Below, in pieces: positions 16,686 through 22,853 of a DNA stretch of 26,452 bases. The first letter of the stretch is position 1. Each line of letters opens with the position of its first letter. Below the pieces are notes generated by a model. That model ran no database searches. It was not told the origin of the DNA and was given only the letters and a program-made list of their open reading frames with translations. A program made the position numbers and the translations under genes. The DNA comes from Methylotenera_A sp036676175 (lineage in GTDB: Bacteria > Pseudomonadota > Gammaproteobacteria > Burkholderiales > Methylophilaceae): positions 1 through 26,452 of the forward strand of contig JAKFDL010000087.1 in assembly GCA_036676175.1 (NCBI GenBank), in the 5' to 3' direction.

Positions 16686-17213
16686 GTGACAAACTTACTC
16701 ACAAAATTAAAAGGTGACCATGCGGCATTACCTGCAGCGTTTTCAAGTAAAGCCATCTTGCTGGCTTGGGTCGGGGCATTTATTGCTATCGCCGCCGTTG
16801 CTTTACTCAGCAACCAGTTCTCCTATTTGTTAATATTAGGCTCATTTGGCGCCAGTTGCGTCGTCTTATTTGCTTATCCTGATGTGCCATTTTCGCAACC
16901 TAGAAACGTCATACTTGGTCATTTTTTAAGCTCGCTAACTGGCTTAGTTTTCATCAGCTTCTTCGGCGTGGCTTGGTGGGTGCTGGCGGCGGCGGTTGCT
17001 ACTGCAATCGCTATTATGATGTTAACACGTACCGTGCACCCACCTGCTGGTTCTAACCCCGTGATTGTTTGGCTGATGGCCGCCTCACACGTCGATTTGA
17101 GTTGGCAGTTTTTGCTGTTCCCTACCCTAATTGGCGCGATTGTGATTACGCTAGTTTCGTTAATTTACAACAACCTGACGCGCGAGGGTAATTACCCAAA
17201 ATACTGGTTTTAA
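16686..17213 (+). CDS. HPP-family integral membrane protein
   Basis: A 175-residue membrane protein with the diagnostic His-Pro-Pro at residues 118-120 (TRTVHPPAGSNPVIVW). Hydrophobic segments are at about 22-42, 47-64, 76-95, 97-113, 122-134 and 142-161. PFSQPRNVILGHFLSSLTG in the middle is also typical of the HPP family. It starts at a GTG with GGAG six bases before it and lies 37 bases after fhcC on the same strand, so it may be the last gene of the fhc operon. The family includes plant chloroplast nitrite transporters; for bacterial members the substrate is unknown, and a link to C1 compounds would be inference from position only. Confidence 0.88.
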   Translation: MTNLLTKLKGDHAALPAAFSSKAILLAWVGAFIAIAAVALLSNQFSYLLILGSFGASCVVLFAYPDVPFSQPRNVILGHFLSSLTGLVFISFFGVAWWVLAAAVATAIAIMMLTRTVHPPAGSNPVIVWLMAASHVDLSWQFLLFPTLIGAIVITLVSLIYNNLTREGNYPKYWF

Positions 17214-17281
17214 TTATGCATGATCAGCATATAAATCGTAGCATGTTAAAATAGCATTTTTGGTAAAGATTTATTGCAACA

Positions 17282-18226
17282 ATGTCACCGTCAACACCCA
17301 AATATTTAACCGTAGCCCTGTATAAATTTGTCGCATTACCTAATTATGCTGATCTCCAGCCTACTATTCATGCGGCCTGTGTAGCACACAAAATAAAAGG
17401 CACGATTCTATTAGCAACTGAAGGCATTAATGGCACCATTGCCGGTTTGCCAGCCGATATTCACGCTGTACTTGAGTTTTTGCGCACCGATGCGGCATTT
17501 GAGGGCAAATTTTCCACGCTGGAACACAAAGAATCTTATGCCGATGAGCACCCGTTTTACCGTATGAAGGTAAAACTGAAAAAAGAGATTGTGACGATGG
17601 GCGTGCCTAGCGTAAACCCCAATAACACAGTAGGCACCTATATAAAACCCGAGGATTGGAACGCACTGATTGCCGACCCGGATGTGATGGTACTGGATAC
17701 CCGTAACGATTATGAGGTACACATAGGCACCTTTAAAGGCGCAGTCAACCCTGAAACCACCACATTTCGCGAGTTTCCCGAATACGTCGCGCACAACCTA
17801 GATAAAACCAAACATAAAAAAGTCGCCATGTTTTGCACCGGCGGCATCCGCTGTGAAAAAGCCAGTAGTTATATGCTAGAACAAGGTTTTGAAGAGGTGT
17901 ACCACTTGCAAGGCGGCATTTTAAAATACCTGGAAACCGTGCCAGAAGAAGAAAGCCTGTGGCAAGGTGAATGCTTTGTATTTGACCAACGCGTCGCAGT
18001 GAAGCACGGGCTAGAGGTAGGCGAATTTGACCAATGTTATGCATGTCGCATGCCGCTTTCACCAAAAGAGCTGAAATCACCGTTATACACCGCTGGCATT
18101 AGCTGCCCACATTGCTACGACTCACTCACCGAAGAAAAGAAAAAAAGCCTCACAGAGCGCCAAAAACAAGTGATTTTGGCCAAACAACGCGGTGAATCCC
18201 ACATCGGTGAAAAGCAAAAAAACTAA
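17282..18226 (+). CDS. trhO: tRNA uridine(34) hydroxylase TrhO (YceA), rhodanese family
   Basis: TrhO makes 5-hydroxyuridine at position 34 of several tRNAs, the first step to cmo5U/mcmo5U. The 314-residue protein has an N-terminal ferredoxin-like domain (LLATEGINGTIAG at about 43-55), then a rhodanese domain with VLDTRNDYEVHIGTFKGAVN and the active-site loop MFCTGGIRCEKASSYML (Cys185 and Cys191). The C-terminus adds two CxxC pairs, CYAC (252-255) and CPHC (275-278), which likely bind zinc. Length fits the family. Its ATG follows a 68-base gap with no clear terminator after the HPP gene, so read-through is possible. Confidence 0.93.
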   Translation: MSPSTPKYLTVALYKFVALPNYADLQPTIHAACVAHKIKGTILLATEGINGTIAGLPADIHAVLEFLRTDAAFEGKFSTLEHKESYADEHPFYRMKVKLKKEIVTMGVPSVNPNNTVGTYIKPEDWNALIADPDVMVLDTRNDYEVHIGTFKGAVNPETTTFREFPEYVAHNLDKTKHKKVAMFCTGGIRCEKASSYMLEQGFEEVYHLQGGILKYLETVPEEESLWQGECFVFDQRVAVKHGLEVGEFDQCYACRMPLSPKELKSPLYTAGISCPHCYDSLTEEKKKSLTERQKQVILAKQRGESHIGEKQKN

Positions 18227-18285
18227 CCTAGCCATATTCAAATTAAACCCATCCATTAAATCAATCTGGTATTTTCTAAACTAAT

Positions 18286-18307
18286 CTATGCGCGCAGGGT
18301 CGCATAG
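18286..18307 (+). repeat. Perfect hairpin over the start region of the DUF6279 gene
   Basis: CTATGCG (18286-18292) and CGCATAG (18301-18307) are exact reverse complements with an 8-base loop CGCAGGGT. The only AGGG-type ribosome-binding candidate (18296-18299) lies in the loop, and the arm ends three bases before the ATG at 18311. It may tune initiation of the gene downstream. Confidence 0.55.
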
Positions 18308-18310
18308 AGC

Positions 18311-19171
18311 ATGCGCCTAGCCAAACACCTGCTCATTCTTTTAGTTTGCAGTTTAATTATCAGCTGTAGCTTAGTAAAAACCACTTACAACAATGCGCCA
18401 GCATTAGTCATTTGGTGGCTGGACAATTACTTTAATTTCACCCCAGAACAAAATTTAGTCCTCAAACCGGCTTTAGAACGCCTGCACCATTGGCATCGGC
18501 AACAGCAACTGCCCCACTATGTAACACTACTGCAAGAAGCACAAACCAGCTTAGCAAGTGAAGGATTAACCGCTGACGATGCTTGTAAACAATTGCATAC
18601 CATCAAGTTAAGCATGTACACGCTGCAAACGGAATCGATTCCGATTATTATTGAAATGGCACCATTGCTCAGCGATGCACAACTGACGCGCTTTCAGAAA
18701 AAGCTAGATGAGCGGAGTGAAAAATGGAAAGCGGATTGGTGGCAAGAAACCAGGGAAGAGCAATTAGCAGTTAGGCTTGAAAAGACAGAAGACTTTGCCA
18801 AAAAAGTATATGGTGATTTAGACGAAGCACAACTTAACTTATTAAAACAAAACGTTGCACAAGCCAAAATTAATCCAGAGATTCGCTATAAAGAAATACT
18901 GCGCCGCAATCAAGATGCCTATCAAATTGTAAGCGAGTTGAAAAATCAATCTTTGAGCCTAAACGAAAAGTCGCAACTGGTAAAAGCGGGCTTCGATCGC
19001 ATCCGCAACAGCCCCAATCAAGCGTATCAAGCCCATGCTGATGCACTGACTCAGCACACCTGCCAAACCATTGCAGATTTGCATGCTAGCACCAGCGCGC
19101 AACAGAAATTACACGCTAAAAACTGGCTAAGCGATTACCTCGTACAGCTGACTGCTTTGCAAGCAAAATAA
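18311..19171 (+). CDS. DUF6279-family lipoprotein
   Basis: The 286-residue protein begins MRLAKHLLILLVCSLIISCS, a short lipoprotein signal with Cys19 in SLIISC as the lipidation residue. The N-terminal mature part (TTYNNAPALVIWWLDNYFNF, then TPEQNLVLKPAL) fits the DUF6279 family. The rest is almost entirely charged alpha helix (LLSDAQLTRFQKKLDERSEK, EQLAVRLEKTEDFAKKVYG), suggesting a long helical or coiled-coil periplasmic protein. No function is known for the family. The gene stands alone, 84 bases after trhO, with a stable hairpin just before the start codon. The lipoprotein call is secure; the family name is from recognition of the N-terminal block. Confidence 0.82.
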   Translation: MRLAKHLLILLVCSLIISCSLVKTTYNNAPALVIWWLDNYFNFTPEQNLVLKPALERLHHWHRQQQLPHYVTLLQEAQTSLASEGLTADDACKQLHTIKLSMYTLQTESIPIIIEMAPLLSDAQLTRFQKKLDERSEKWKADWWQETREEQLAVRLEKTEDFAKKVYGDLDEAQLNLLKQNVAQAKINPEIRYKEILRRNQDAYQIVSELKNQSLSLNEKSQLVKAGFDRIRNSPNQAYQAHADALTQHTCQTIADLHASTSAQQKLHAKNWLSDYLVQLTALQAK

Positions 19172-19310
19172 TTTACTCCAAAGCCATAAAACTAAAAGTT
19201 GTTTTTGTATGCATATGCGCGACAACGCACAGAACATTTTTTTAAAACTTTTAATAATTACCTTTATCAAACAACTAAGAAAGCCTTTTTCAATTTATTA
19301 GGAGCGCGCC

Positions 19311-19487
19311 ATGCAACAGCGAGTTAACGATATATTTAATCACATTGTGAATAAAGGCCTGATCATCAGTAAATTTAGAGGCAATGATCAAGCAATGCGG
19401 ATGATGATTCAGGCAGGATTGCCAAGATCTGTTATTACTAGAGTCTTATCCACATCGCAAAACACAAGAAGTTCTGACTGGCACTAA
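19311..19487 (+). CDS. Small protein of 58 residues, unknown function
   Basis: An ORF from the ATG at 19311 to the TAA at 19487 encodes MQQRVNDIFNHIVNKGLIIS, then KFRGNDQAMRMMIQAGLPRS, then VITRVLSTSQNTRSSDWH. A strong AGGAG lies six bases upstream in an otherwise AT-rich leader, which is the main support for translation. The protein has no signal peptide or membrane segment; it looks like three or four short helices (IFNHIVNKGLI, AMRMMIQAG, RSVITRVL). I do not recognise the family. It lies between the DUF6279 lipoprotein and the zinc-ribbon gene, about 140 bases from each, so it probably has its own promoter. Confidence 0.68.
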   Translation: MQQRVNDIFNHIVNKGLIISKFRGNDQAMRMMIQAGLPRSVITRVLSTSQNTRSSDWH

Positions 19488-19506
19488 TTACCTAGAATGT
19501 TGGATC

Positions 19507-19535
19507 AGGAAAATTTCCTAACCTGAATCCTGCCG
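19507..19535. repeat. Imperfect inverted repeat after the 58-residue gene
   Basis: GGATCAGG pairs with CCTGAATCC, leaving one bulged base, and the loop side contains GGAAAATTTCC, itself nearly palindromic. It starts about 15 bases after the TAA of the small gene. No T run follows, so it is a poor intrinsic terminator; it could be an mRNA-stabilising hairpin. Confidence 0.35.
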
Positions 19536-19624
19536 ATTAAGACACTTAAATGCAATCAATGCATGGTGTCGATTGTATATGTGTATACTGACTAAGGTGT
19601 TATAACTCTGAGGGGGGATTAATT

Positions 19625-19972
19625 ATGAAATTTTGCCTAAATTGTCAGAAAAGCGTTGAAACCAAATCAGTCTATCACGGCAATATTTGGCTGGAGCTGA
19701 GTATCTGGATCATCGCCCTACTCGCCAGCGTTTTTGCACAGTTCTATGTGATCATTTTCTTTGCAGCCGCATATAGCATCTATCGTCAGCTGACCGTCAA
19801 AAAAGTGTGTGCAATTTGTGCGCAATCTCACCTAGTCAACGAAGATAATGCGTCAGCCCTAAAAGCTGACAATACAAAAAACTGCCCATTCTGTGCTGAA
19901 CCGATACAGCAAGAGGCGATAAAATGTAAACATTGCGGCGCGGATTTGCCTGTAATCCCAAACGTTAGTTAA
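19625..19972 (+). CDS. Small membrane protein with zinc-ribbon cysteine pairs
   Basis: The 115-residue protein has four cysteine pairs. C4-x2-C7 (FCLNC) and C62-x2-C65 (VCAIC) flank a hydrophobic hairpin (about residues 22-55, IWIIALLASVFAQFYVIIFF), so they could close one zinc ribbon around it. C87-x2-C90 and C101-x2-C104 (CPFCAEPIQQ...KCKHCGADL) form a second, standard double-zinc-ribbon-like motif at the C-terminus. Such motifs occur in many small proteins of unknown role. The ATG at 19625 has an unusually G-rich ribosome site (AGGGGGG) about seven bases upstream. The gene is monocistronic as far as can be seen; a hairpin pair follows it. No specific function can be given. Confidence 0.72.
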   Translation: MKFCLNCQKSVETKSVYHGNIWLELSIWIIALLASVFAQFYVIIFFAAAYSIYRQLTVKKVCAICAQSHLVNEDNASALKADNTKNCPFCAEPIQQEAIKCKHCGADLPVIPNVS

Positions 19973-19982
19973 TAATTCAATC

Positions 19983-20035
19983 GTCTCATATTGAGACAAA
20001 AGTGCAGCATTACATATACGCACTTTTAGATGAGA
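19983..20035 (+). repeat. Two nested inverted repeats after the zinc-ribbon gene, possible terminator
   Basis: GTCTCA/TGAGAC (19983-19988 with 19992-19997, loop TAT) is followed at once by AAAAGTGC/GCACTTTT (19998-20005 with 20020-20027). The second 3' arm ends in four T, so it may end transcription of the zinc-ribbon gene. TCTCAT (19984-19989) can also pair with ATGAGA (20030-20035), enclosing the second stem, which gives an alternative fold. Confidence 0.5.
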
Positions 20036-20130
20036 AGCGCTAGATTCGCGCGCTTTCATTCGCAGACTCGCGGCATGCGACTCGAGCTCCCTCTCCCTGC
20101 TCATCCCGTGGGTTTGAGCCTATCTACGAT

Positions 20131-20167
20131 TAATAAAAAGCCACCCAAAAAAGGTGGCTTTTTATTA
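20131..20167 (-). terminator. Rho-independent terminator of the tmRNA gene
   Basis: AATAAAAAGCCACC and GGTGGCTTTTTATT (20132-20145 with 20153-20166) form a perfect 14-pair stem around a seven-base loop. On the minus strand this lies four bases after the encoded CCA of tmRNA and gives a GCCACC stem ending in a T run. It is symmetrical and could also stop transcripts arriving from the plus strand. Confidence 0.88.
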
Positions 20168-20169
20168 AT

Positions 20170-20537
20170 TGGTGGAGATGGGGGGAATCGAACCCCCGTC
20201 CGCAAATCCTCCACAGACAGTTCTACATACTTAGCCTGGTTGTTTAGTTTAATTTTGCATGCACCAACCGACAAGCGACTGCAAAACGAGTTACCTAAAG
20301 GTTAATGAGGTGCTAAGTAACCCAACACTTCACGTATCCCGTGTATATGACGCTGCGTATGGGTTACCCCAATCCACCCCACGGGAGAGATGGTGCAGCG
20401 TCCAGCCGGTCTTAAGCGGCTAGAGCGTAAGTTTCGTCGTTTGCGACTATACTTGTTTCAGCTGTATTTACGAGGTAATCTGAGCCTCGGTATGCCCTGC
20501 ACTGCTTTGTAACCCACGTCGAAACCGGGTCATCCCC
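20170..20537 (-). ncRNA. ssrA: Transfer-messenger RNA (tmRNA)
   Basis: tmRNA rescues stalled ribosomes together with SmpB and adds a degradation tag. On the minus strand the 5' end is GGGGATGACCCGGTTTCGAC and the 3' end is GGGGGTTCGATTCCCCCCAT followed by CTCCACCA. GGGGATG pairs with CATCTCC to form the acceptor stem, the T-arm loop TTCGATT is intact, and CCA is encoded. The tag reading frame is at 20444 down to 20412: GCA AAC GAC GAA ACT TAC GCT CTA GCC GCT TAA, encoding ANDETYALAA, so the full tag with the tRNA-borne alanine is AANDETYALAA. This differs from the E. coli tag by one residue. The RNA is one piece of about 368 bases and lies just downstream of smpB. Confidence 0.97.
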
Positions 20538-20566
20538 AAATCAGACTTTACTAATCAGAGCCAGTG

Positions 20567-20595
20567 ATTATACACCTTAGAGATGCCGCTTTTAA
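20567..20595 (-). promoter_or_regulatory. Probable sigma-70 promoter of ssrA
   Basis: On the minus strand a perfect TATAAT (20572-20567), in GGTGTATAATCAC, lies 30 bases before the mature tmRNA 5' end. A weak -35 candidate TTAAAA lies 17 bases further up. The transcript would begin about 20 bases before the mature end, leaving a leader for RNase P, as is usual for tmRNA. Confidence 0.65.
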
Positions 20596-20699
20596 TAAAG
20601 TTTCATGCTGGATTAGCATTACGTATCGCCAAACCTGCCCTGCCAGCCAATACCCATCAAGCTTGTCGGGCATTCATTTTCTACAGTGTTTTTGCCGGC

Positions 20700-21149
20700 T
20701 TATTTATTGTGTGAACGCATAATACGACCTTTTTCGCGCTCCCAATCACGCGCTTTTTCCGTATCACGTTTATCGTGTTGTTTTTTGCCTTTGGCCAGCC
20801 CAATTTGTACTTTGATGCGGCCTTTTGTGAAGTGCATGTCTAGCGGTACGATGGTATATCCCGCGCGCTCTACTTTTTCGATAAGCTTGATAATTTCTTC
20901 GTTATGCAACAATAGCTTGCGGGTACGGATTGCATCTGGGCGAATATGCGTAGAAGCTGCGCCCATGGGAGTGATATGGCAGCCAATGAGGTAGATTTCA
21001 CCGCGCTGAATAATCACATACGCCTCTTTTAGGTTGGCGCGATTATCGCGGATGGCTTTCACTTCCCAGCCTTCCAGCACAATGCCAGCTTCGTATTTGT
21101 CCTCGATAAAATAATCGAAAAATGCTTTTTTATTTTGGGCGATGCTCAT
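20700..21149 (-). CDS. smpB: SsrA-binding protein SmpB
   Basis: SmpB binds the tRNA-like part of tmRNA and places it in the empty A site of stalled ribosomes. The 149-residue protein shows the family sequence throughout: NKKAFFDYFIEDKYEAGIVL, EGWEVKAIRDNRANLKEAYV, LIGCHITPMGAAS, RTRKLLLHNEEI and VPLDMHFTKGRIKVQIGLAK, with the basic C-terminal tail GKKQHDKRDTEKARDWEREK that enters the mRNA channel. Length is normal. Its RNA partner ssrA is 162 bases downstream on the same strand. The ATG at 21149 has no obvious Shine-Dalgarno sequence (CCTAAATATTTGCAAT precedes it). It is divergent from ratA. Confidence 0.97.
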   Translation of the reverse strand: MSIAQNKKAFFDYFIEDKYEAGIVLEGWEVKAIRDNRANLKEAYVIIQRGEIYLIGCHITPMGAASTHIRPDAIRTRKLLLHNEEIIKLIEKVERAGYTIVPLDMHFTKGRIKVQIGLAKGKKQHDKRDTEKARDWEREKGRIMRSHNK

Positions 21150-21316
21150 ATTGCAAATATTTAGGCTTGTTATGACTTAAAATGGCATTTTACGCTATTA
21201 CTAATGTTCATTCTTTTAATAAATCAAAAAATGACACGAAAAACAAATGAAGACAGGATGATTAATGCGGCAAGGGAAGTCAGACAAAAGTCAGATTTGA
21301 TTGATTAAAAGAATCT

Positions 21317-21754
21317 ATGAATAAGGTTGAAAAAACGGTTCTAGTGATGCACTCTGCGGCGCAAATGTATGCGCTAGTGGATGCAGTGGAAGATTATCCA
21401 AAGTTTTTGCCGTGGTGCGGTGGTGTCGATTTGTTAGAACGCACAGAAACCAGCACCATCGCCACTTTGCACATTAATTATCATGGCATTAAGCAGCACT
21501 TTACTACGCAAAACAGTAAACAATTTCCACATAGTATGCAAATTAACTTAAAGAATGGGCCATTTAAACATTTAGATGGCGATTGGCATTTTATTGAGTT
21601 ACGTGCTGATGCCTGTAAAATTGAATTCAGGTTAAATTATGAGTTTGCCAATAGCTTTTTAGAGAAAATGATTGCTCCTGTATTCAGTCACATCGCTGCT
21701 ACTTTTGTAGATGGTTTTGTCGCGCGAGCCAATAAAATATATGCCAGCAGCTAA
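21317..21754 (+). CDS. ratA: RatA/Coq10-family START-like protein
   Basis: The 145-residue protein has the features of the RatA/YfjG family (bacterial Coq10 homologues, SRPBCC/START fold): VEKTVLVMHSAAQMYALVDA, VEDYPKFLPWCGGVDLLERT, NLKNGPFKHLDGDWHFIEL, CKIEFRLNYEFANSFLEKMI and the last helix PVFSHIAATFVDGFVARANK. In E. coli RatA was described as a toxin that blocks 70S assembly, while Coq10 relatives bind ubiquinone; the second role may be the more general one. It is followed after 20 bases by rnfH, the same pair found beside smpB in many Proteobacteria, and is divergent from smpB here. Confidence 0.92.
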   Translation: MNKVEKTVLVMHSAAQMYALVDAVEDYPKFLPWCGGVDLLERTETSTIATLHINYHGIKQHFTTQNSKQFPHSMQINLKNGPFKHLDGDWHFIELRADACKIEFRLNYEFANSFLEKMIAPVFSHIAATFVDGFVARANKIYASS

Positions 21755-21774
21755 GTTGTGTAAGAAAGGTCAAA

Positions 21775-22101
21775 ATGAGTAGTCTTGATATGACAGTTGA
21801 AGTGGCTTATGCACTTCCGCATCAACAGCTGATTATTCCGGTGCAGATAACACCGGGCTCTAACGCCGATACGGCGATACAGGCATCCGGTATTTTGACC
21901 AAGTTTCCTGAAATTGACTTAAAGGTCAATCAAATCGGTGTATTTGGAAAGCTGATTAAACTGGATACACCACTACGTCATTTAGACCGGGTTGAAATTT
22001 ATCGCCCTCTGATAGCGGACCCGAAAGACGTACGCAAACAACGTGCCGAAGAAGGTAAAGTGATGAAAAAAGGCGGTGGGGATGCACCGCTTTCAAGCTG
22101 A
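21775..22101 (+). CDS. rnfH: RnfH-family ubiquitin-like protein (UPF0125)
   Basis: The 108-residue protein has the beta-grasp pattern of RnfH/RatB: MTVEVAYALPHQQLIIPVQI, TPGSNADTAIQASGILTKFP, EIDLKVNQIGVFGKLIKLDT and LRHLDRVEIYRPLIADPKD, then the charged tail VRKQRAEEGKVMKKGGG. The function is not settled; the name comes from linkage to rnf genes in Rhodobacter and it is usually found with ratA. AAAGG lies seven bases before the ATG, and the 20-base gap after ratA indicates one operon. It ends 29 bases before the convergent DUF4124 gene, with no clear terminator between. Confidence 0.9.
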   Translation: MSSLDMTVEVAYALPHQQLIIPVQITPGSNADTAIQASGILTKFPEIDLKVNQIGVFGKLIKLDTPLRHLDRVEIYRPLIADPKDVRKQRAEEGKVMKKGGGDAPLSS

Positions 22102-22130
22102 TTTAAATTTAATAAACTAGCCGCTGATTC

Positions 22131-22643
22131 TTAGCAGTTTTCGTTGATTTCCTGCTGCGCTTTTTCCCTGCCTGCTTTAAAGCCGCTCTCGTCTAGATAT
22201 TCGCGCTCGCCTTTTTCGTTCATTTTATACACGCGACCACCTTGCGTGTAAGTCTCCATATTAGCTTTAGCGGCTGAGCAATTCTCAGCTTTGCGTTTAA
22301 CTTCAGCCTCTTTTTCTAGTTTATTATTTTTTTCAGCCTCAGCATTTTTCTGACGCTTCTGTGCAGCCAGATCTTCTGGACTGATTGGTGGCTCCGTGTT
22401 TTTTGGAATTTCTGCACTAGGTGCAACTGGCGCTTTATCGACAGGCGCTAGCGGCTCTTTCCCGGTGGGTTCTGCAGGCTTTTTCTTGCCAATAATGGTT
22501 TCCTGTTTCACATTCGATGGTGGCGGCGTATCACTGTACCTCACTTTACCGTCTTTATCTTTCCATTTATAGATTTCGGCTTGGCTTAAGCCGGAAACGG
22601 ATGTTACAGCAAACGTAACCAACAATAATGTTAGCAATTTCAT
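22131..22643 (-). CDS. Exported DUF4124-domain protein
   Basis: The 170-residue protein starts with a signal peptide (MKLLTLLLVTFAVTSVSG, LSQA, with likely cleavage before EIYKW). Directly after it comes the DUF4124 motif EIYKWKDKDGKVRYSDTPPP. A Pro/Lys-rich stretch (about residues 50-85) and a charged helical segment (AAQKRQKNAEAEKNNKLEKE) follow, and the C-terminus has VYKMNEKGEREYLDESGF and a terminal Cys. Such proteins are common in Beta- and Gammaproteobacteria and are periplasmic, with unknown function. AGGAAA precedes the ATG. The gene is divergent from guaB, with a shared 210-base upstream region. Confidence 0.88.
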   Translation of the reverse strand: MKLLTLLLVTFAVTSVSGLSQAEIYKWKDKDGKVRYSDTPPPSNVKQETIIGKKKPAEPTGKEPLAPVDKAPVAPSAEIPKNTEPPISPEDLAAQKRQKNAEAEKNNKLEKEAEVKRKAENCSAAKANMETYTQGGRVYKMNEKGEREYLDESGFKAGREKAQQEINENC

Positions 22644-22732
22644 GTTAATTTCCTATACGACACTAAATAAAACATCCATTAAATAACGCCTCACCCTAAA
22701 ACTTAGTTTACTTGAAGCTTATTTTTATAGAA

Positions 22733-22766
22733 ATTAATTGATGTTTTCACGATTAATTGATGTTTT
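22733..22766. repeat. Tandem direct repeat upstream of guaB
   Basis: ATTAATTGATGTTTT occurs at 22733-22747 and again at 22752-22766, a 19-base period, in the gap between the divergent DUF4124 gene and guaB. The copies are identical over 15 bases. The site is 88-121 bases before the guaB start and 90-123 bases from the DUF4124 start, so it could serve either gene. Confidence 0.75.
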
Positions 22767-22810
22767 TAAACATATTTTATGTTATTTCAGCTTACCAACT
22801 TTTAATCAGC

Positions 22811-22842
22811 TTTGCAAATCTGTATAATCTTGTTTTGCAAAT
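22811..22842 (+). promoter_or_regulatory. guaB promoter region with paired TTTGCAAA palindromes
   Basis: A perfect -10 box TATAAT lies at 22823-22828, 26 bases before the guaB ATG. No good -35 is visible at 17 bases. The -10 is flanked by two copies of TTTGCAAAT (22811-22819 and 22834-22842); each contains the palindrome TTTGCAAA and they are 23 bases apart, about two helix turns. This layout would suit a repressor that covers the promoter, but the regulator is unknown. Confidence 0.55.
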
Positions 22843-22853
22843 AAGGATTACCT

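Noticed and set aside
19859..20104. Minus-strand reading frame of 81 codons (SRERELESHAAS)
   Set aside because: It overlaps the 3' end of the zinc-ribbon gene and the hairpin region, has no ribosome site and no recognisable domain.
20030..20305. Plus-strand reading frame of 91 codons containing GGNRTPV
   Set aside because: It runs antisense across the 3' part of the tmRNA gene and the terminator; this peptide pattern is an artefact of the conserved T-arm sequence and not a protein.
20651..20672. Palindromic CCCATCAAGCTTGTCGGG between smpB and ssrA
   Set aside because: The stem has internal mismatches, no loop space and no T run, so it is not a credible terminator.
21281..21300. Short direct repeat AGTCAGA before ratA
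   Set aside because: Seven-base repeat only, likely chance.
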